A stretch of DNA of 39,267 bases from Bacteroidota bacterium. GTDB taxonomy: Bacteria; Bacteroidota; Bacteroidia; UBA7662; JAIXUI01. The DNA lies in the NCBI GenBank assembly GCA_027484125.1, contig JAIXUI010000131.1, positions 1 through 39,267 on the forward strand, written 5' to 3'. The notes under the pieces were generated by a model. That model saw only the letters and a list, made by a program, of their open reading frames with translations, was not told where the DNA came from and did no database searches. Within the stretch, counting starts at the first letter, position 1. Each line of letters starts with the position of its first letter. Position numbers and translations under genes: made by a program. Positions 1 through 8,727 of this stretch are shown here, piece by piece.

Positions 1-116
1 CAGCTTCCTTCAGATTCCGCTTCACAACGGACACCCTTGCTCTTGGCTAACGGTAAGTACTGCAACTCCCGCTCGGGACTTCCACCCTAGAGCTGATACA
101 CATGCCTGACGCACAC
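1..116 (-). mobile_element. Group IIC-like intron, 5' end of domain I (partial, runs off left edge)
   Basis: On the minus strand the sequence from 116 toward 1 begins GTGTGC, matching the GUGYG 5' boundary of group II introns. It then carries blocks I recognise from the start of bacterial group IIC domain I, as in the Oceanobacillus iheyensis intron: GGGTGGAAGTCCC (75-87), CAAGGGTGTCCG (28-39) and GGAATCTGAAGGAAGC (3-18), in the right order and roughly the right spacing. The catalytic domains and any intron-encoded reverse transcriptase would lie beyond position 1 and cannot be seen. The intron begins right after the terminator T-tract of the neighbouring minus-strand gene and has the same orientation, which is the known target preference of group IIC introns. 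Assignment to class C rests on remembered sequence similarity plus this site. Confidence 0.82.
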
Positions 117-148
117 AAATAAAAAAGGCCGCAATAGCGGCCTTTTTT
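117..148 (-). terminator. Intrinsic terminator of the secreted-protein gene; intron insertion site
   Basis: A near-perfect inverted repeat (121-132 with 137-148, loop AATA) gives a GGCCGC/GCGGCC stem flanked by A and T runs. On the minus strand the stop codon TAA (149-147) of the type IX secreted protein runs into the 5' arm, and the hairpin is followed by TTTTTTATTT and then, with no gap, the GTGTGC intron start. The A/T symmetry means it could work in both directions. Confidence 0.88.
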
Positions 149-3100
149 ATTTGTTGAGATAAACATATTGCTTGATGTTATGAATATTTCCATCAAAACC
201 CTCCGCATTCAAAATCACAACATATAATCCGGGTTCTACCCAATTTTCAGCCCATTTACCATTCCATGATACTTTTCTTCCAGATTCATTAAATATCAAT
301 TGCCCCCAACGATTCCAAACTTGCATCGTTATGTTCTTTATTCCTAAGCCAATTGGTCTCAATACTTCATTTAAGTTATTATTGTTAGGAGTAAAGGCCG
401 TTGGAAGCCATATTTTACTATTTATCGTATCGATGCACGTATTTGAACGTCTCCAAATTCCATTTCTATTCTCTGTTAAAAAGATTTTTACATAACCTAA
501 AGATGTCAATCCGGAATCAATTGAATACTGAATAGAAACATCCTCCTGATCATTAAGTGGAATATTCTTAGCAGTAGAATCAAGAGAATTCCAAATGTTA
601 TTAATCCAATCTTCCCTATGGCGGTAAACGCCAATAAGATTCTCAGTTCCTGAACTGGTTAATTGAATATTAAATGATTGATTAGAGTCTTTCCGTGTAT
701 TTAATGCTAAGCTTTTTATCGGATTAATAGAAAATGCCGCATTATTGCAAGAGTCGAATGCCGTGATTTTATACCAACGGGAGGTTTTAACATCAGAATT
801 TAAATCTACCCAGGTTGAATCTTTTTCCTGAATAAATTTTCTGTCTGCAATAATCCATTGTGTGCTATCTGTGCTCTTTGAAACTTCAATCCAAGAAGTG
901 CCCTCCAGTCTATTCCAAAATAATTTTACTCTCTCTTTAGCTTCTATTGAATCTACACTTGCTGCCGACATGACCAATCGAGGCGTATTATTGAAACCAG
1001 TGATACTCACAAAAATGGAAGTATCGAATTGACAAGTTGAGTTCTTTAAACTTATTTTCAACGAGTCAGTTTCAAAAAAAGTAAAGTCCCTTCTTGCATA
1101 GTTATTAAAAATCTGCTCTTGTAATCTCCATGATTTGTTAGTCCAGATAATAGAATCTGCGTCCTGAGTACTTGCTAAAAACTGACTTCTCAAAGGAGAA
1201 CATCCCTCAGTCGGAAATAAAGTTGCTCTTAGTTGAGGTGTTTCGTTGATATTCAAGTTTGCTACTTCAGACTCTCCTCTACAACCTTCCAAAGTTGTCC
1301 ACCTTATGCTTAATTTTCCTTGAATACTAGATGAAAACAGGTAACTCCAATTAAAAGGAAGTAGGTTGGTATCAATAGAAGGGATTAAATTCCAGTTTCC
1401 ATTAGGTAGTCTGAAATAAAGTGTATCGATTTCTCTAGGTTTCAAAAAACCCAATAATTGGAATGGGGTGCAACCATTGACATTTGGGAAGGAAAATTGC
1501 AAACTAGGCAAAGCTCTGATTTGATAAGGCAATTCCAATTCTATCAAAGAGTCACATCTTTGATTAAAAATTCTAATTGTGATTCTTAAAGTATCCGGCA
1601 AAAGACTTGTTAGCCGAAATTTCCATATGTTGAAAGCAGAAGGAAAGACTTTGATACCATTATTGATTACTTCAATTGAATCTGTTGCCTGAATTTGTAA
1701 AGTTTTAATCAAACTTCCACAAAGTACAGAATCATTAATGGTATAGTTAAAACTTTGAATATCAATTACTCTAATTTCTTTTTTTAAGGAATCTATGCAG
1801 CCTTCTTTACTTTTCGAAACAATTGAAATACTCCAAATTCCAGGAGTTGAAAATGCTCGAGAAACACTATTAGAAGATAAAAGTGTATAATTCCATTGAG
1901 GAGATGTAGTATGAAAGAATGAAATCCAAGTTGAGTCTGCATGCTGACTTTGGTTAGTAACCACAATGGGCTTTCGAATACAAGTTAACGTATCACTTAG
2001 GATAAAATCAGCTATAGTTCGTGGCCTAATCTGAATGATATTGTTTTCAGAGATAGAGTCCATACAGCCTTTTGCTTTCATAAAAATTTTATACCCAAAT
2101 AGGCTATTGTTGGTATAAACCCGAGAACTCTGCCATTGTAACGTATCTGTCCAAATTCCTGAAAAATAATTATTCGGTGACATTAACCAGTCTATTTTAA
2201 CCGAATCTGTATCCAAAAATGTCCCTCTTAATATCACTTCTCGCCTTCTACAACTATTCACTGTATCTGCTATCAATAAGCCCGGTCGGCTTCTATTCTT
2301 CGCTATTATATGGATGGTATCAGTGGTTATACAGCCCGTTGTACCATAAACTTGTTGGACGATATATTGAGTTTGAGGTTGTGCAATGTTTACAATACTA
2401 GAGTTAAGCTTGTTGGTGTTTAGTAAAAATCGAACTGAGTCAATTGCCCCTTGGCTCAAATCAAAGTATTGTAAACTAAAAGGAACACACGCTTGAATTG
2501 ATTTGCTTAGAAAACCATTCCTTGATATACTATCAATCGGAAAGTTTACAGTAAATCCAGGCCTCGGTGCAGGAGTGATATTGATAACTTGAGGTCTGAG
2601 CATGGTATCTGCACATTGTCCATTTGATGCAATCAACCTTACATCAAATCTTCCAGATTGTTGAAAAGGATGATATACAAAACCTCCACTTGGCTGATTA
2701 AGTATTAAAGGAGGGGTTCCGTCACCAAAATCCCACCTTAAAAAGGAACCAGGCGCATTAAACACATTGGTACTACTATCCCTTAACCTTACATAAACAA
2801 AACCACAGGAAGAAGTATCGTCTAGGGCGAATAAGGCCTTTGGTGTTGGATATAAACAAATAACTTTCGCAGCCGATGTATCAGAACAACCAAAAGTATT
2901 AAAACGTACTAATCTCAGAGTATCACAACCAACGTGATTGTATATCAAGGTATCTCTCCATGGATTGTCGGCCATGGTTCGTGTTCCAAATCTACTAGAA
3001 AGTAAAAATGCAAAATCTGAACCTTGTGCAGTAATTGCCAACTTATATGGTAAACATCCGATAGAGTCAGGAATAAAAAGTTGAGCGTTAGGTTGTGTTT

Positions 3101-4625
3101 TGAAATGAACCGAGAAAAAGGAGGTATCTGTACAGCCGTTGAAAGATGAACGAACTTCTACAACTCCATTACCTGTTGAAGGAAATGTGTACTGGTAGCT
3201 ACCATTTCCATTAGGCAAAACAACTGAACTGTTAATGAGTATTTGAAATTGAAGGTTAAACAGAGGATTTGAAAGCATCCTAATGGTTGTAACTGTACCT
3301 CTACAAACTGTATCGGCAGAAAAAGCATACATAGCTTTAATTCCGGGACTCTGTATGAATGAAGGTGAAAAAATGGGAGTATTCGTAGCATTGCTTGAAG
3401 TACCATTCGTAAAACCAATACTTGATCCGGAAGATTGTCCGGCAGCACCACTTGATAAGAAGGAAGATACTTGGCCGGCACCTTGTATTCCATTTTTCAA
3501 ATACAAAATACCAGGGCCACCACCACCACCACCACCACCCCCTGGGTGAGAGCCATTGGTTGCAAAACCACCTCTTCCTCCTAATGCACTTACTGCAACT
3601 TGTCCAATAACTCGCTGTACATCTAAAAATACGGCACCGCCGCCACCACCACCGCCACCTGCATCATCAGGTGCATTTTGCCCGGGATTTCCGTCAACTA
3701 AAATACGCTGAAAGTTGCCGACAAGAGTATCTGCTATAATTATAACTATTCCGCCACCAGAACCACCTCTGCCCAAGGCTTGTTCATTAGTTTGACCACC
3801 GCCTCCACCACCTCCCATAAAAATGGTGTAACTGAAGTTATTCAATCGAAAACCCCCTCTGCCTCCTATTGCTGCCCATTGAACAGAGGTGGGATTGCCA
3901 CCACCAAATCCTCCTCGATTGTTTAAGTTAGATCCACCTCCTCCTCCGGCATTATGTGCATTTCCTCCTCCTCCGCCGTTGCCTTGTGGGCCCCATCCTT
4001 GTATTCTGCCTATTCCTAATTGTGCAATACCTTCCCCTTTTTCACCATTGTAGGAAGTAGAAGGATAAAAAGAATTCGACAATGGAAAACTTGTTGAATT
4101 TACCACCGATTGATTCCCACCCCGAAACCCTTTTCCGGTCATAGAAATAGTATCATTCAAGGTGACTTTCTGAGCTTTTATCGCTAGAACCCCGCCCGTT
4201 CTTCCATTCCAACTGTTTCCGGTGAGTACGTTAGCGATTTCAACATTTCCGTATTCAGGAACCTTAACTAATTGAACTAAGCCTTCTGCCTGGTAGGTAT
4301 TAAGTAAGGTTTTGTCAAAATAAACGGTGTTGTTAGTAATCTGAGTGATTCTTGCAAGTTCGCATTTACCAGCAGATTGATAATTTAGTATTCTACCAAA
4401 TGTTGAATCATTTGAGGTACTATCTATCAAAGCACCTTTAGCTTGATAAATCAGCACTAAATCACCAACAACTAACCCATTGGCATTACTTACTACCGCT
4501 AACTTTAAACAAGCATCAATTACATTAACTTGATAGTAGCTATTTACAACTCCTGATATACTATTTTGACCTTGCGTCTTAAATAAAGAAATAAACAATA
4601 TGAATAATAAATATAGTTTTTTCAT
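147..4625 (-). CDS. Large secreted glycine-rich protein with type IX secretion (type B) C-terminal domain
   Basis: A 1,492-residue protein, probably exported and then secreted to the cell surface by the type IX system. I chose the ATG at 4625: it begins MKKLYLLFILFISLF, a clear signal peptide, and sits 5 nt after the upstream stop, whereas the longer form needs a TTG start inside the upstream gene. Residues about 160-400 are very glycine-rich, with many GGGGG runs. A PKD-like repeat (WDFGDGTPP, about residue 630) is followed by a long series of degenerate Ser/Thr-rich, Cys-containing beta repeats. About residues 1240-1330 look like a fibronectin-type fold. The last ~85 residues (from WLPTAFTPNNN, with VWNRWGQLIF and a GLYVV-type strand) match the gliding-motility-associated C-terminal domain. 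It is the last gene of an operon with two methyltransferases. An adhesin or surface-matrix role is inferred; no enzymatic domain was seen. Confidence 0.85.
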   Translation of the reverse strand: MKKLYLLFILFISLFKTQGQNSISGVVNSYYQVNVIDACLKLAVVSNANGLVVGDLVLIYQAKGALIDSTSNDSTFGRILNYQSAGKCELARITQITNNTVYFDKTLLNTYQAEGLVQLVKVPEYGNVEIANVLTGNSWNGRTGGVLAIKAQKVTLNDTISMTGKGFRGGNQSVVNSTSFPLSNSFYPSTSYNGEKGEGIAQLGIGRIQGWGPQGNGGGGGNAHNAGGGGGSNLNNRGGFGGGNPTSVQWAAIGGRGGFRLNNFSYTIFMGGGGGGGQTNEQALGRGGSGGGIVIIIADTLVGNFQRILVDGNPGQNAPDDAGGGGGGGGAVFLDVQRVIGQVAVSALGGRGGFATNGSHPGGGGGGGGGPGILYLKNGIQGAGQVSSFLSSGAAGQSSGSSIGFTNGTSSNATNTPIFSPSFIQSPGIKAMYAFSADTVCRGTVTTIRMLSNPLFNLQFQILINSSVVLPNGNGSYQYTFPSTGNGVVEVRSSFNGCTDTSFFSVHFKTQPNAQLFIPDSIGCLPYKLAITAQGSDFAFLLSSRFGTRTMADNPWRDTLIYNHVGCDTLRLVRFNTFGCSDTSAAKVICLYPTPKALFALDDTSSCGFVYVRLRDSSTNVFNAPGSFLRWDFGDGTPPLILNQPSGGFVYHPFQQSGRFDVRLIASNGQCADTMLRPQVINITPAPRPGFTVNFPIDSISRNGFLSKSIQACVPFSLQYFDLSQGAIDSVRFLLNTNKLNSSIVNIAQPQTQYIVQQVYGTTGCITTDTIHIIAKNRSRPGLLIADTVNSCRRREVILRGTFLDTDSVKIDWLMSPNNYFSGIWTDTLQWQSSRVYTNNSLFGYKIFMKAKGCMDSISENNIIQIRPRTIADFILSDTLTCIRKPIVVTNQSQHADSTWISFFHTTSPQWNYTLLSSNSVSRAFSTPGIWSISIVSKSKEGCIDSLKKEIRVIDIQSFNYTINDSVLCGSLIKTLQIQATDSIEVINNGIKVFPSAFNIWKFRLTSLLPDTLRITIRIFNQRCDSLIELELPYQIRALPSLQFSFPNVNGCTPFQLLGFLKPREIDTLYFRLPNGNWNLIPSIDTNLLPFNWSYLFSSSIQGKLSIRWTTLEGCRGESEVANLNINETPQLRATLFPTEGCSPLRSQFLASTQDADSIIWTNKSWRLQEQIFNNYARRDFTFFETDSLKISLKNSTCQFDTSIFVSITGFNNTPRLVMSAASVDSIEAKERVKLFWNRLEGTSWIEVSKSTDSTQWIIADRKFIQEKDSTWVDLNSDVKTSRWYKITAFDSCNNAAFSINPIKSLALNTRKDSNQSFNIQLTSSGTENLIGVYRHREDWINNIWNSLDSTAKNIPLNDQEDVSIQYSIDSGLTSLGYVKIFLTENRNGIWRRSNTCIDTINSKIWLPTAFTPNNNNLNEVLRPIGLGIKNITMQVWNRWGQLIFNESGRKVSWNGKWAENWVEPGLYVVILNAEGFDGNIHNIKQYVYLNK
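3517..3540. repeat. In-frame CCA/TGG trinucleotide tract inside the polyglycine region
   Basis: Seven perfect CCA units (3517-3537), followed by a short C run, encode consecutive glycines (GGT codons) on the minus strand, at about residues 363-370 of the secreted protein. A similar but interrupted glycine-codon tract lies near 3633-3660. Gain or loss of a unit by slippage would keep the frame, so glycine-run length could vary between cells without breaking the gene. Confidence 0.8.
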
Positions 4626-4630
4626 TGAAT

Positions 4631-5302
4631 CTATTCTTTTTTGGCAATACAAACATAATTCATCGTATTCTTATCATCAAAGAACTTGTTGTCCAAAAAA
4701 CCGAAAATTTCGTTTACAATCCATCTGAATGGCTTTCTGTTGCTAATCCATTTCGGAAGTGTGTGTATGATAACTTGTCCTAATAATGCCCACTTTCCAC
4801 CATTGCTGATTACTTCTACATGAACAAAGCCATTGGTTTCTAACATATGTCTAAAACCATGCTTAGTGTAGCGGTAAAAATCGTAAGGTTCTTCATGTAA
4901 GTGCCAATACATCGGGCCTGTAATAATAAACGTTCCACCCTTTTTTAGTAACCTATTTGCCTCTTTTACAACTGAAAATGGATCAGGAACATGCTCAATT
5001 GTTTGAGTGCAAATAACGGTCTGAAAGGATGCGTCTTCCAATGGGATTTTTGCAGCGTCACAAACGATGTCAACTTTGCCTAAATCAGATTGAACTATAT
5101 CAGTCCCAATATAGCTTTCCACATAAGGAGCAAATAATCTTTCGTAGGGCTTATTTCCACAACCGATATCCAACAACCTACCATTGGCATGAGAAGCGGC
5201 TGCATTGGTTAATGCTTCTATCATGCTAGATAGCTCGAGATAATAGGCATCAGTTTTCTTAATTCGGTAACCTGATAACCGTTTTAATGCAGCTTCTCTC
5301 AT
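4631..5302 (-). CDS. Class I SAM-dependent methyltransferase (Methyltransf_11 type)
   Basis: A 223-residue protein that probably transfers a methyl group from S-adenosylmethionine to a small molecule or glycan. Motif I is LLDIGCGN (about residues 43-50), followed by the acidic motif II region GTDIVQSDLG, then DAAKIPLEDASFQTVICTQTIEHVPDP, typical of the Methyltransf_11 fold (motifs III and IV), and the LLKKGGTFIITGPMYWH strand. There is no signal peptide or membrane segment, so it is cytoplasmic. It starts 2 nt after the FkbM stop (TAA, AC, ATG), and the large secreted-protein gene starts 5 nt after its own stop, so all three are probably co-transcribed. The substrate cannot be read from the sequence. 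Methyltransferases of this kind occur in polysaccharide and LPS gene sets, so a surface-glycan substrate is an inference from context. Confidence 0.85.
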   Translation of the reverse strand: MREAALKRLSGYRIKKTDAYYLELSSMIEALTNAAASHANGRLLDIGCGNKPYERLFAPYVESYIGTDIVQSDLGKVDIVCDAAKIPLEDASFQTVICTQTIEHVPDPFSVVKEANRLLKKGGTFIITGPMYWHLHEEPYDFYRYTKHGFRHMLETNGFVHVEVISNGGKWALLGQVIIHTLPKWISNRKPFRWIVNEIFGFLDNKFFDDKNTMNYVCIAKKE

Positions 5303-5304
5303 GT

Positions 5305-6108
5305 TTACTTCTCAGTCTTTCTAAAAAAAAGATAGGTCTCGTTAACCTTCAAATAATCAAATTCTTCGCCTAAATGTTGATGTATTTGCTCAACAGCACC
5401 AAACTCTTCGTGTATCTCAATTGCCATAAATTTCACTCTATCAATCCAGTTAGGTGCTGATTTCAAAACTTCAAATTCAGAACCTTCAATATCAATTTTC
5501 AATAAGTCAATAGTTGGAAAATTCGTTCTTGTAAGTAGTTCATCTACACTGTAAGCCTGAATACTACCACCTGTTTTTTCTACAACGGAAAAAGACCAGT
5601 TTCGTCCATCTCGAAAATCTTGTCTTACCTCTAGATTGCACGATTTACTCCATAATCCACCGTTAATAATCCATTGGGTATCTATGCTGTTATCTTCCAA
5701 ATTTTGTTTGAGCGCAATAAAATTGTTACCCTCTGGTTCCAAGGCACAAATTTTACTTTTTGGAAAGTATCGGTTGAAGACTAAACTTGCTAAACCTACG
5801 TTCGCACCGGCGTCAACAATGTAATTGAGCTCTTCCTTAAAAATAGTCTTGATAAGATTCATCAACCAATCATACTCTTCTCCAAGGATAACCTGACTGA
5901 AAGTAATAAAATCTGAACTTTCATGACGGAGGATAAAAGTTTGGTTGTAGTTCTTGATTACTATTCGATCAACCTCTTTACCTGTTTCAATTTGAAATGC
6001 TAACCCTCTGTGGTTCAATAAAGCTATAACTTGGCTTCTTTCCTTTAACCAGGACTTTTGAAGCTTACTAAGCCAGTGAATGGAGGCGGTAGCGATTTGA
6101 TGAATCAT
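5305..6108 (-). CDS. FkbM family methyltransferase
   Basis: A 267-residue FkbM-type O-methyltransferase. The SAM-binding motif is IVDAGANVGLASLVF (about residues 97-111), followed by CALEPEGNNF and the family's late motif IDLLKIDIEGSEFEVL (about residues 190-205). FkbM proteins methylate sugars, lipids or polyketides; this one's substrate is unknown. I prefer the ATG at 6108, because the in-frame ATG at 6126 lies inside the loop of the terminator hairpin of the upstream GH31 gene. The 6108 start directly follows that terminator's T-tract, leaving almost no room for a separate promoter and leader. The gene heads the FkbM, methyltransferase and secreted-protein operon. Length is normal for the family. 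Confidence 0.88.
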   Translation of the reverse strand: MIHQIATASIHWLSKLQKSWLKERSQVIALLNHRGLAFQIETGKEVDRIVIKNYNQTFILRHESSDFITFSQVILGEEYDWLMNLIKTIFKEELNYIVDAGANVGLASLVFNRYFPKSKICALEPEGNNFIALKQNLEDNSIDTQWIINGGLWSKSCNLEVRQDFRDGRNWSFSVVEKTGGSIQAYSVDELLTRTNFPTIDLLKIDIEGSEFEVLKSAPNWIDRVKFMAIEIHEEFGAVEQIHQHLGEEFDYLKVNETYLFFRKTEK

Positions 6109-6140
6109 AAAAAAAAAGGGATGCATTTAGCATCCCTTTT
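6109..6140 (-). terminator. Intrinsic terminator of the GH31 gene, abutting the FkbM start codon
   Basis: The inverted repeat GGGATGC (6118-6124) / GCATCCC (6130-6136), with loop ATTTA and flanking A/T pairs, is followed on the minus strand by nine T residues (6117-6109). The ATG of the FkbM gene begins at the very next base. The position, 17 nt after the GH31 stop, fits termination of that gene. Confidence 0.85.
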
Positions 6141-6156
6141 AAAGTATTGCAAATTA

Positions 6157-8577
6157 CTACCAATTCAGCTTCATCTCACCATCTTTCAATGCAAAAATTG
6201 CATAGGGAAGCTCTTTTACAACGTTGCTTTGGTCGGGTTCGAAGTGCCAAGGGTCTAAATCAGAGATTGGCTCAATAAAACGGTAGTCCTCTTTCTTGAT
6301 TTCGAGGGTCTGTCCATCCAACTGTACATTCAAACTCTCATCTCCAAATCCGTGGAAATACAACTTCGCATGGCTAAACTTACTCTTGAAGGAGCCCTCT
6401 ACTTCGCTTAAGCTGAATGTACATGCTTCCCCGTCAAACTTTAAATGACGACGGTAGTAGTTGCCTGTTTCATACTCGTAAGTTTCCCCATCGTCTTCAA
6501 AATACAGAAAATCACCGGCTGCGCCGTTGTACACGTGCACTTCCATGGTGGGTTCCGGCTTCTCCTTGGTGTGATTGATTTTGCTCTGCATCAATACCAC
6601 GCCTCCGCCTCTTACAAATACAGGAAGTCGCTCTTTAGGTGTTGGTACAAAGTATTCATGGTCGCCATTGTAGTATTTGTCGGTGTATAAATCGTACCAG
6701 TCGCCTTCAGGTAAAAACACTTTGATGGTCTGACGGGTAGAAGCCACTGGAGCTACGAGAATATTGGGACCGAAGAGGTACTGGTTTTGGTAAGCGCCCG
6801 AATAAACACGCTTTTCATGTGGATACTCTATCGCTAAGCTGCGCTGAATCGGCATTCCTGACATGGCTGTTTCATAGAAGCAGGAATACAAATAAGGGAG
6901 CAATCGGTAACGCAGGTTGATGTAGTTCTTAGAGATTTCTTCTACTTCTTCACCAAATGCCCAAGGCTCAGCATCGCGGCTGTTGATCATAGAGTGGGCA
7001 CGATAGAAGGGAGAAAATGCGCCGATGGAAACCCAGCGTGCGAATAATTCATTCGACGCTTCTCCGGCAAATCCACCTACATCGTATCCACAAAATGGAA
7101 TTCCAGTTAAGCCCATGGCGGTCAACATGCGGATGCCGGCCATCATGTGCTCGTCGTTCGCGATGTTATCGCCCGTCCAAACCGCTGCATAGCGCTGAAT
7201 GCCCGAGAAACCGGCACGACTTAATACAAAAGGACGACGGCCATTCAACTGTTTACGCACCCCTTCAAAAGTGGAGCGTGCCATTTGCATACCATAAACG
7301 TTATTCGCCTTGCGGATGGTGGCCTTATGTCCTTCGTACTCAAACTCCACGATATCCGGAATGCGTTTTCCCCAGGTAGCGGGTTCGTTCATGTCGTTCC
7401 AATAGCCTTCAATGCCGTTGTCCACGTGGATTTTATAGCTTTCTCCCCACCAATCGCGGGTTTTCGGATTGGTAAAATCGGGGAAATGGCACCAGCCCGG
7501 CCAAACTTTAGCCGTGTAGTTAGTACCATCAGGGTACTTAGCGAATAAATCTCCGGCGAGTCCTTCGTCGTAATACTTATAGCCTTCTTCCACTTTAACT
7601 CCCGGGTCCACAATCAGAATCACGTGGAAGCCCATTTCTTTCAACTCACGCACCATCCCATCAGGATCAGGAAAGCGCTTATTATCCCAGGTAAACACCT
7701 TGTATTGATCCATGTAGTGGATGTCAAGGTAGATAACATCGGCAGGAATTTCGCGTTCCCGGAAGTTGCGTGCAATATTCATCACTTCCTTCTGCGGATA
7801 GTAACTGTAGCGGCACTGTTGGAAGCCTAAACTCCAAAGCGGGGGCAACTCGGGACGTCCGGTGATGTGGGTGTAATCCTCGATAATTTTACCAATTCCG
7901 GGCTGATGAATGAAGTAATAATCCATCTCACCATCAGGAGCTGTAAAAGAAGAGAAGCGATTGTTTGACGCTCCAAAGTTGAACACAGAGCGGTAAGTGT
8001 TATCGAAGAAAATACCATAACACAAGCCGCTGTGAATTCCCATGTAGAAAGGCGTAGAGAGATACAAAGGATCTTCGTCGTGCGCATAGGCGAAGGAATC
8101 GGAATTCCAGTGCTGATAGGCTTTTCCTGCTCTATCGAGGTTACCTGTTTTCTCCCCTAATCCAATGAAACGCTCACCGGGTTGCAATTTGCGGTAGGAA
8201 CCCACTTCATGGCCAATCCACATGATGCCCAGCTTTTCTTCCTCTTCGTTGATGACTGCGCCTTCTGGAGTCATGAAGATGAATCGCAAAGGAGCTTTTT
8301 CAATTTTAACAACGAGTTGGTTGGATGCAAGGATGAGTGCATGGGCTTCATCCTGTAGGGAGAAATCAACCTCTCCGGGAGTAGCCACTACTGCATAAGA
8401 GAAGGTCTGGTCGTCACCACCTTTTTTACGGGCTCTGATTCTTACACTTCCTTCGGTGTAAAAAACGACATCTACCAGTTCATCTTCGGTGTTGAGGGTA
8501 ACACCGGTTTTAGTTGTTTCAAAAGAACTCAAATGCCCGATTCGTTGGGGCAAGTGGTCCTGACGCTTCATTGTCAT
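6157..8577 (-). CDS. Glycoside hydrolase family 31 alpha-glucosidase
   Basis: An 806-residue GH31 enzyme that hydrolyses terminal alpha-linked glucosyl (possibly xylosyl) residues. The (beta/alpha)8 core shows the nucleophile motif GYWNDMNEP, with the catalytic Asp at about residue 395. A TGDN motif near residue 473 would carry the acid/base Asp, and a substrate-site segment HSMINSRDAEPW follows. The N-terminal GH31 beta-domain and the C-terminal beta-sandwich (SDWY-like GDWYDLYTD) are present and length is normal. I chose the ATG at 8577 (MTMKRQDHL); the longer reading frame needs a TTG at 8601, and an ATG at 8571 is also possible. There is no signal peptide, so cytoplasmic use of alpha-glucan or malto-oligosaccharide is likely. 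It stands alone between two terminators, with no SusCD or other carbohydrate genes nearby, so the exact substrate is open. Confidence 0.92.
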   Translation of the reverse strand: MTMKRQDHLPQRIGHLSSFETTKTGVTLNTEDELVDVVFYTEGSVRIRARKKGGDDQTFSYAVVATPGEVDFSLQDEAHALILASNQLVVKIEKAPLRFIFMTPEGAVINEEEEKLGIMWIGHEVGSYRKLQPGERFIGLGEKTGNLDRAGKAYQHWNSDSFAYAHDEDPLYLSTPFYMGIHSGLCYGIFFDNTYRSVFNFGASNNRFSSFTAPDGEMDYYFIHQPGIGKIIEDYTHITGRPELPPLWSLGFQQCRYSYYPQKEVMNIARNFREREIPADVIYLDIHYMDQYKVFTWDNKRFPDPDGMVRELKEMGFHVILIVDPGVKVEEGYKYYDEGLAGDLFAKYPDGTNYTAKVWPGWCHFPDFTNPKTRDWWGESYKIHVDNGIEGYWNDMNEPATWGKRIPDIVEFEYEGHKATIRKANNVYGMQMARSTFEGVRKQLNGRRPFVLSRAGFSGIQRYAAVWTGDNIANDEHMMAGIRMLTAMGLTGIPFCGYDVGGFAGEASNELFARWVSIGAFSPFYRAHSMINSRDAEPWAFGEEVEEISKNYINLRYRLLPYLYSCFYETAMSGMPIQRSLAIEYPHEKRVYSGAYQNQYLFGPNILVAPVASTRQTIKVFLPEGDWYDLYTDKYYNGDHEYFVPTPKERLPVFVRGGGVVLMQSKINHTKEKPEPTMEVHVYNGAAGDFLYFEDDGETYEYETGNYYRRHLKFDGEACTFSLSEVEGSFKSKFSHAKLYFHGFGDESLNVQLDGQTLEIKKEDYRFIEPISDLDPWHFEPDQSNVVKELPYAIFALKDGEMKLNW

Positions 8578-8669
8578 TACCGTTCCAAAGTTTGGGGGCA
8601 AATAAAAGCGAAAAACCTTTTTTCTAATGCCTATGCGCGCACTACTTCGACGAATTCAACGAAAACAAC

Positions 8670-8703
8670 AAGGCCTGCGATTCTCTAAAAGAATGCAGGC
8701 CTT
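8670..8703. terminator. Terminator-like hairpin at the end of the nuo operon
   Basis: The inverted repeat AAGGCCTGC / GCAGGCCTT (8670-8678 and 8695-8703), with further GATTC/GAAT pairing inside, lies 25 nt after the nuoN stop on the minus strand. The following T-tract is interrupted (TTGTTGTTTTCG). It most likely ends the long nuo transcript. Confidence 0.75.
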
Positions 8704-8727
8704 GCTTAAGAGTTTCGAAGAGATAGA

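Noticed and set aside
3422-3610. Plus-strand frame with a polyhistidine run
   Set aside because: It is the antisense of the glycine-codon repeat in the secreted protein; the low-complexity run is a by-product and has no other gene-like feature.
7017-7379. Open frames antisense to the GH31 gene
   Set aside because: They lie fully inside a well-supported coding gene with intact catalytic motifs and look like frame shadows.
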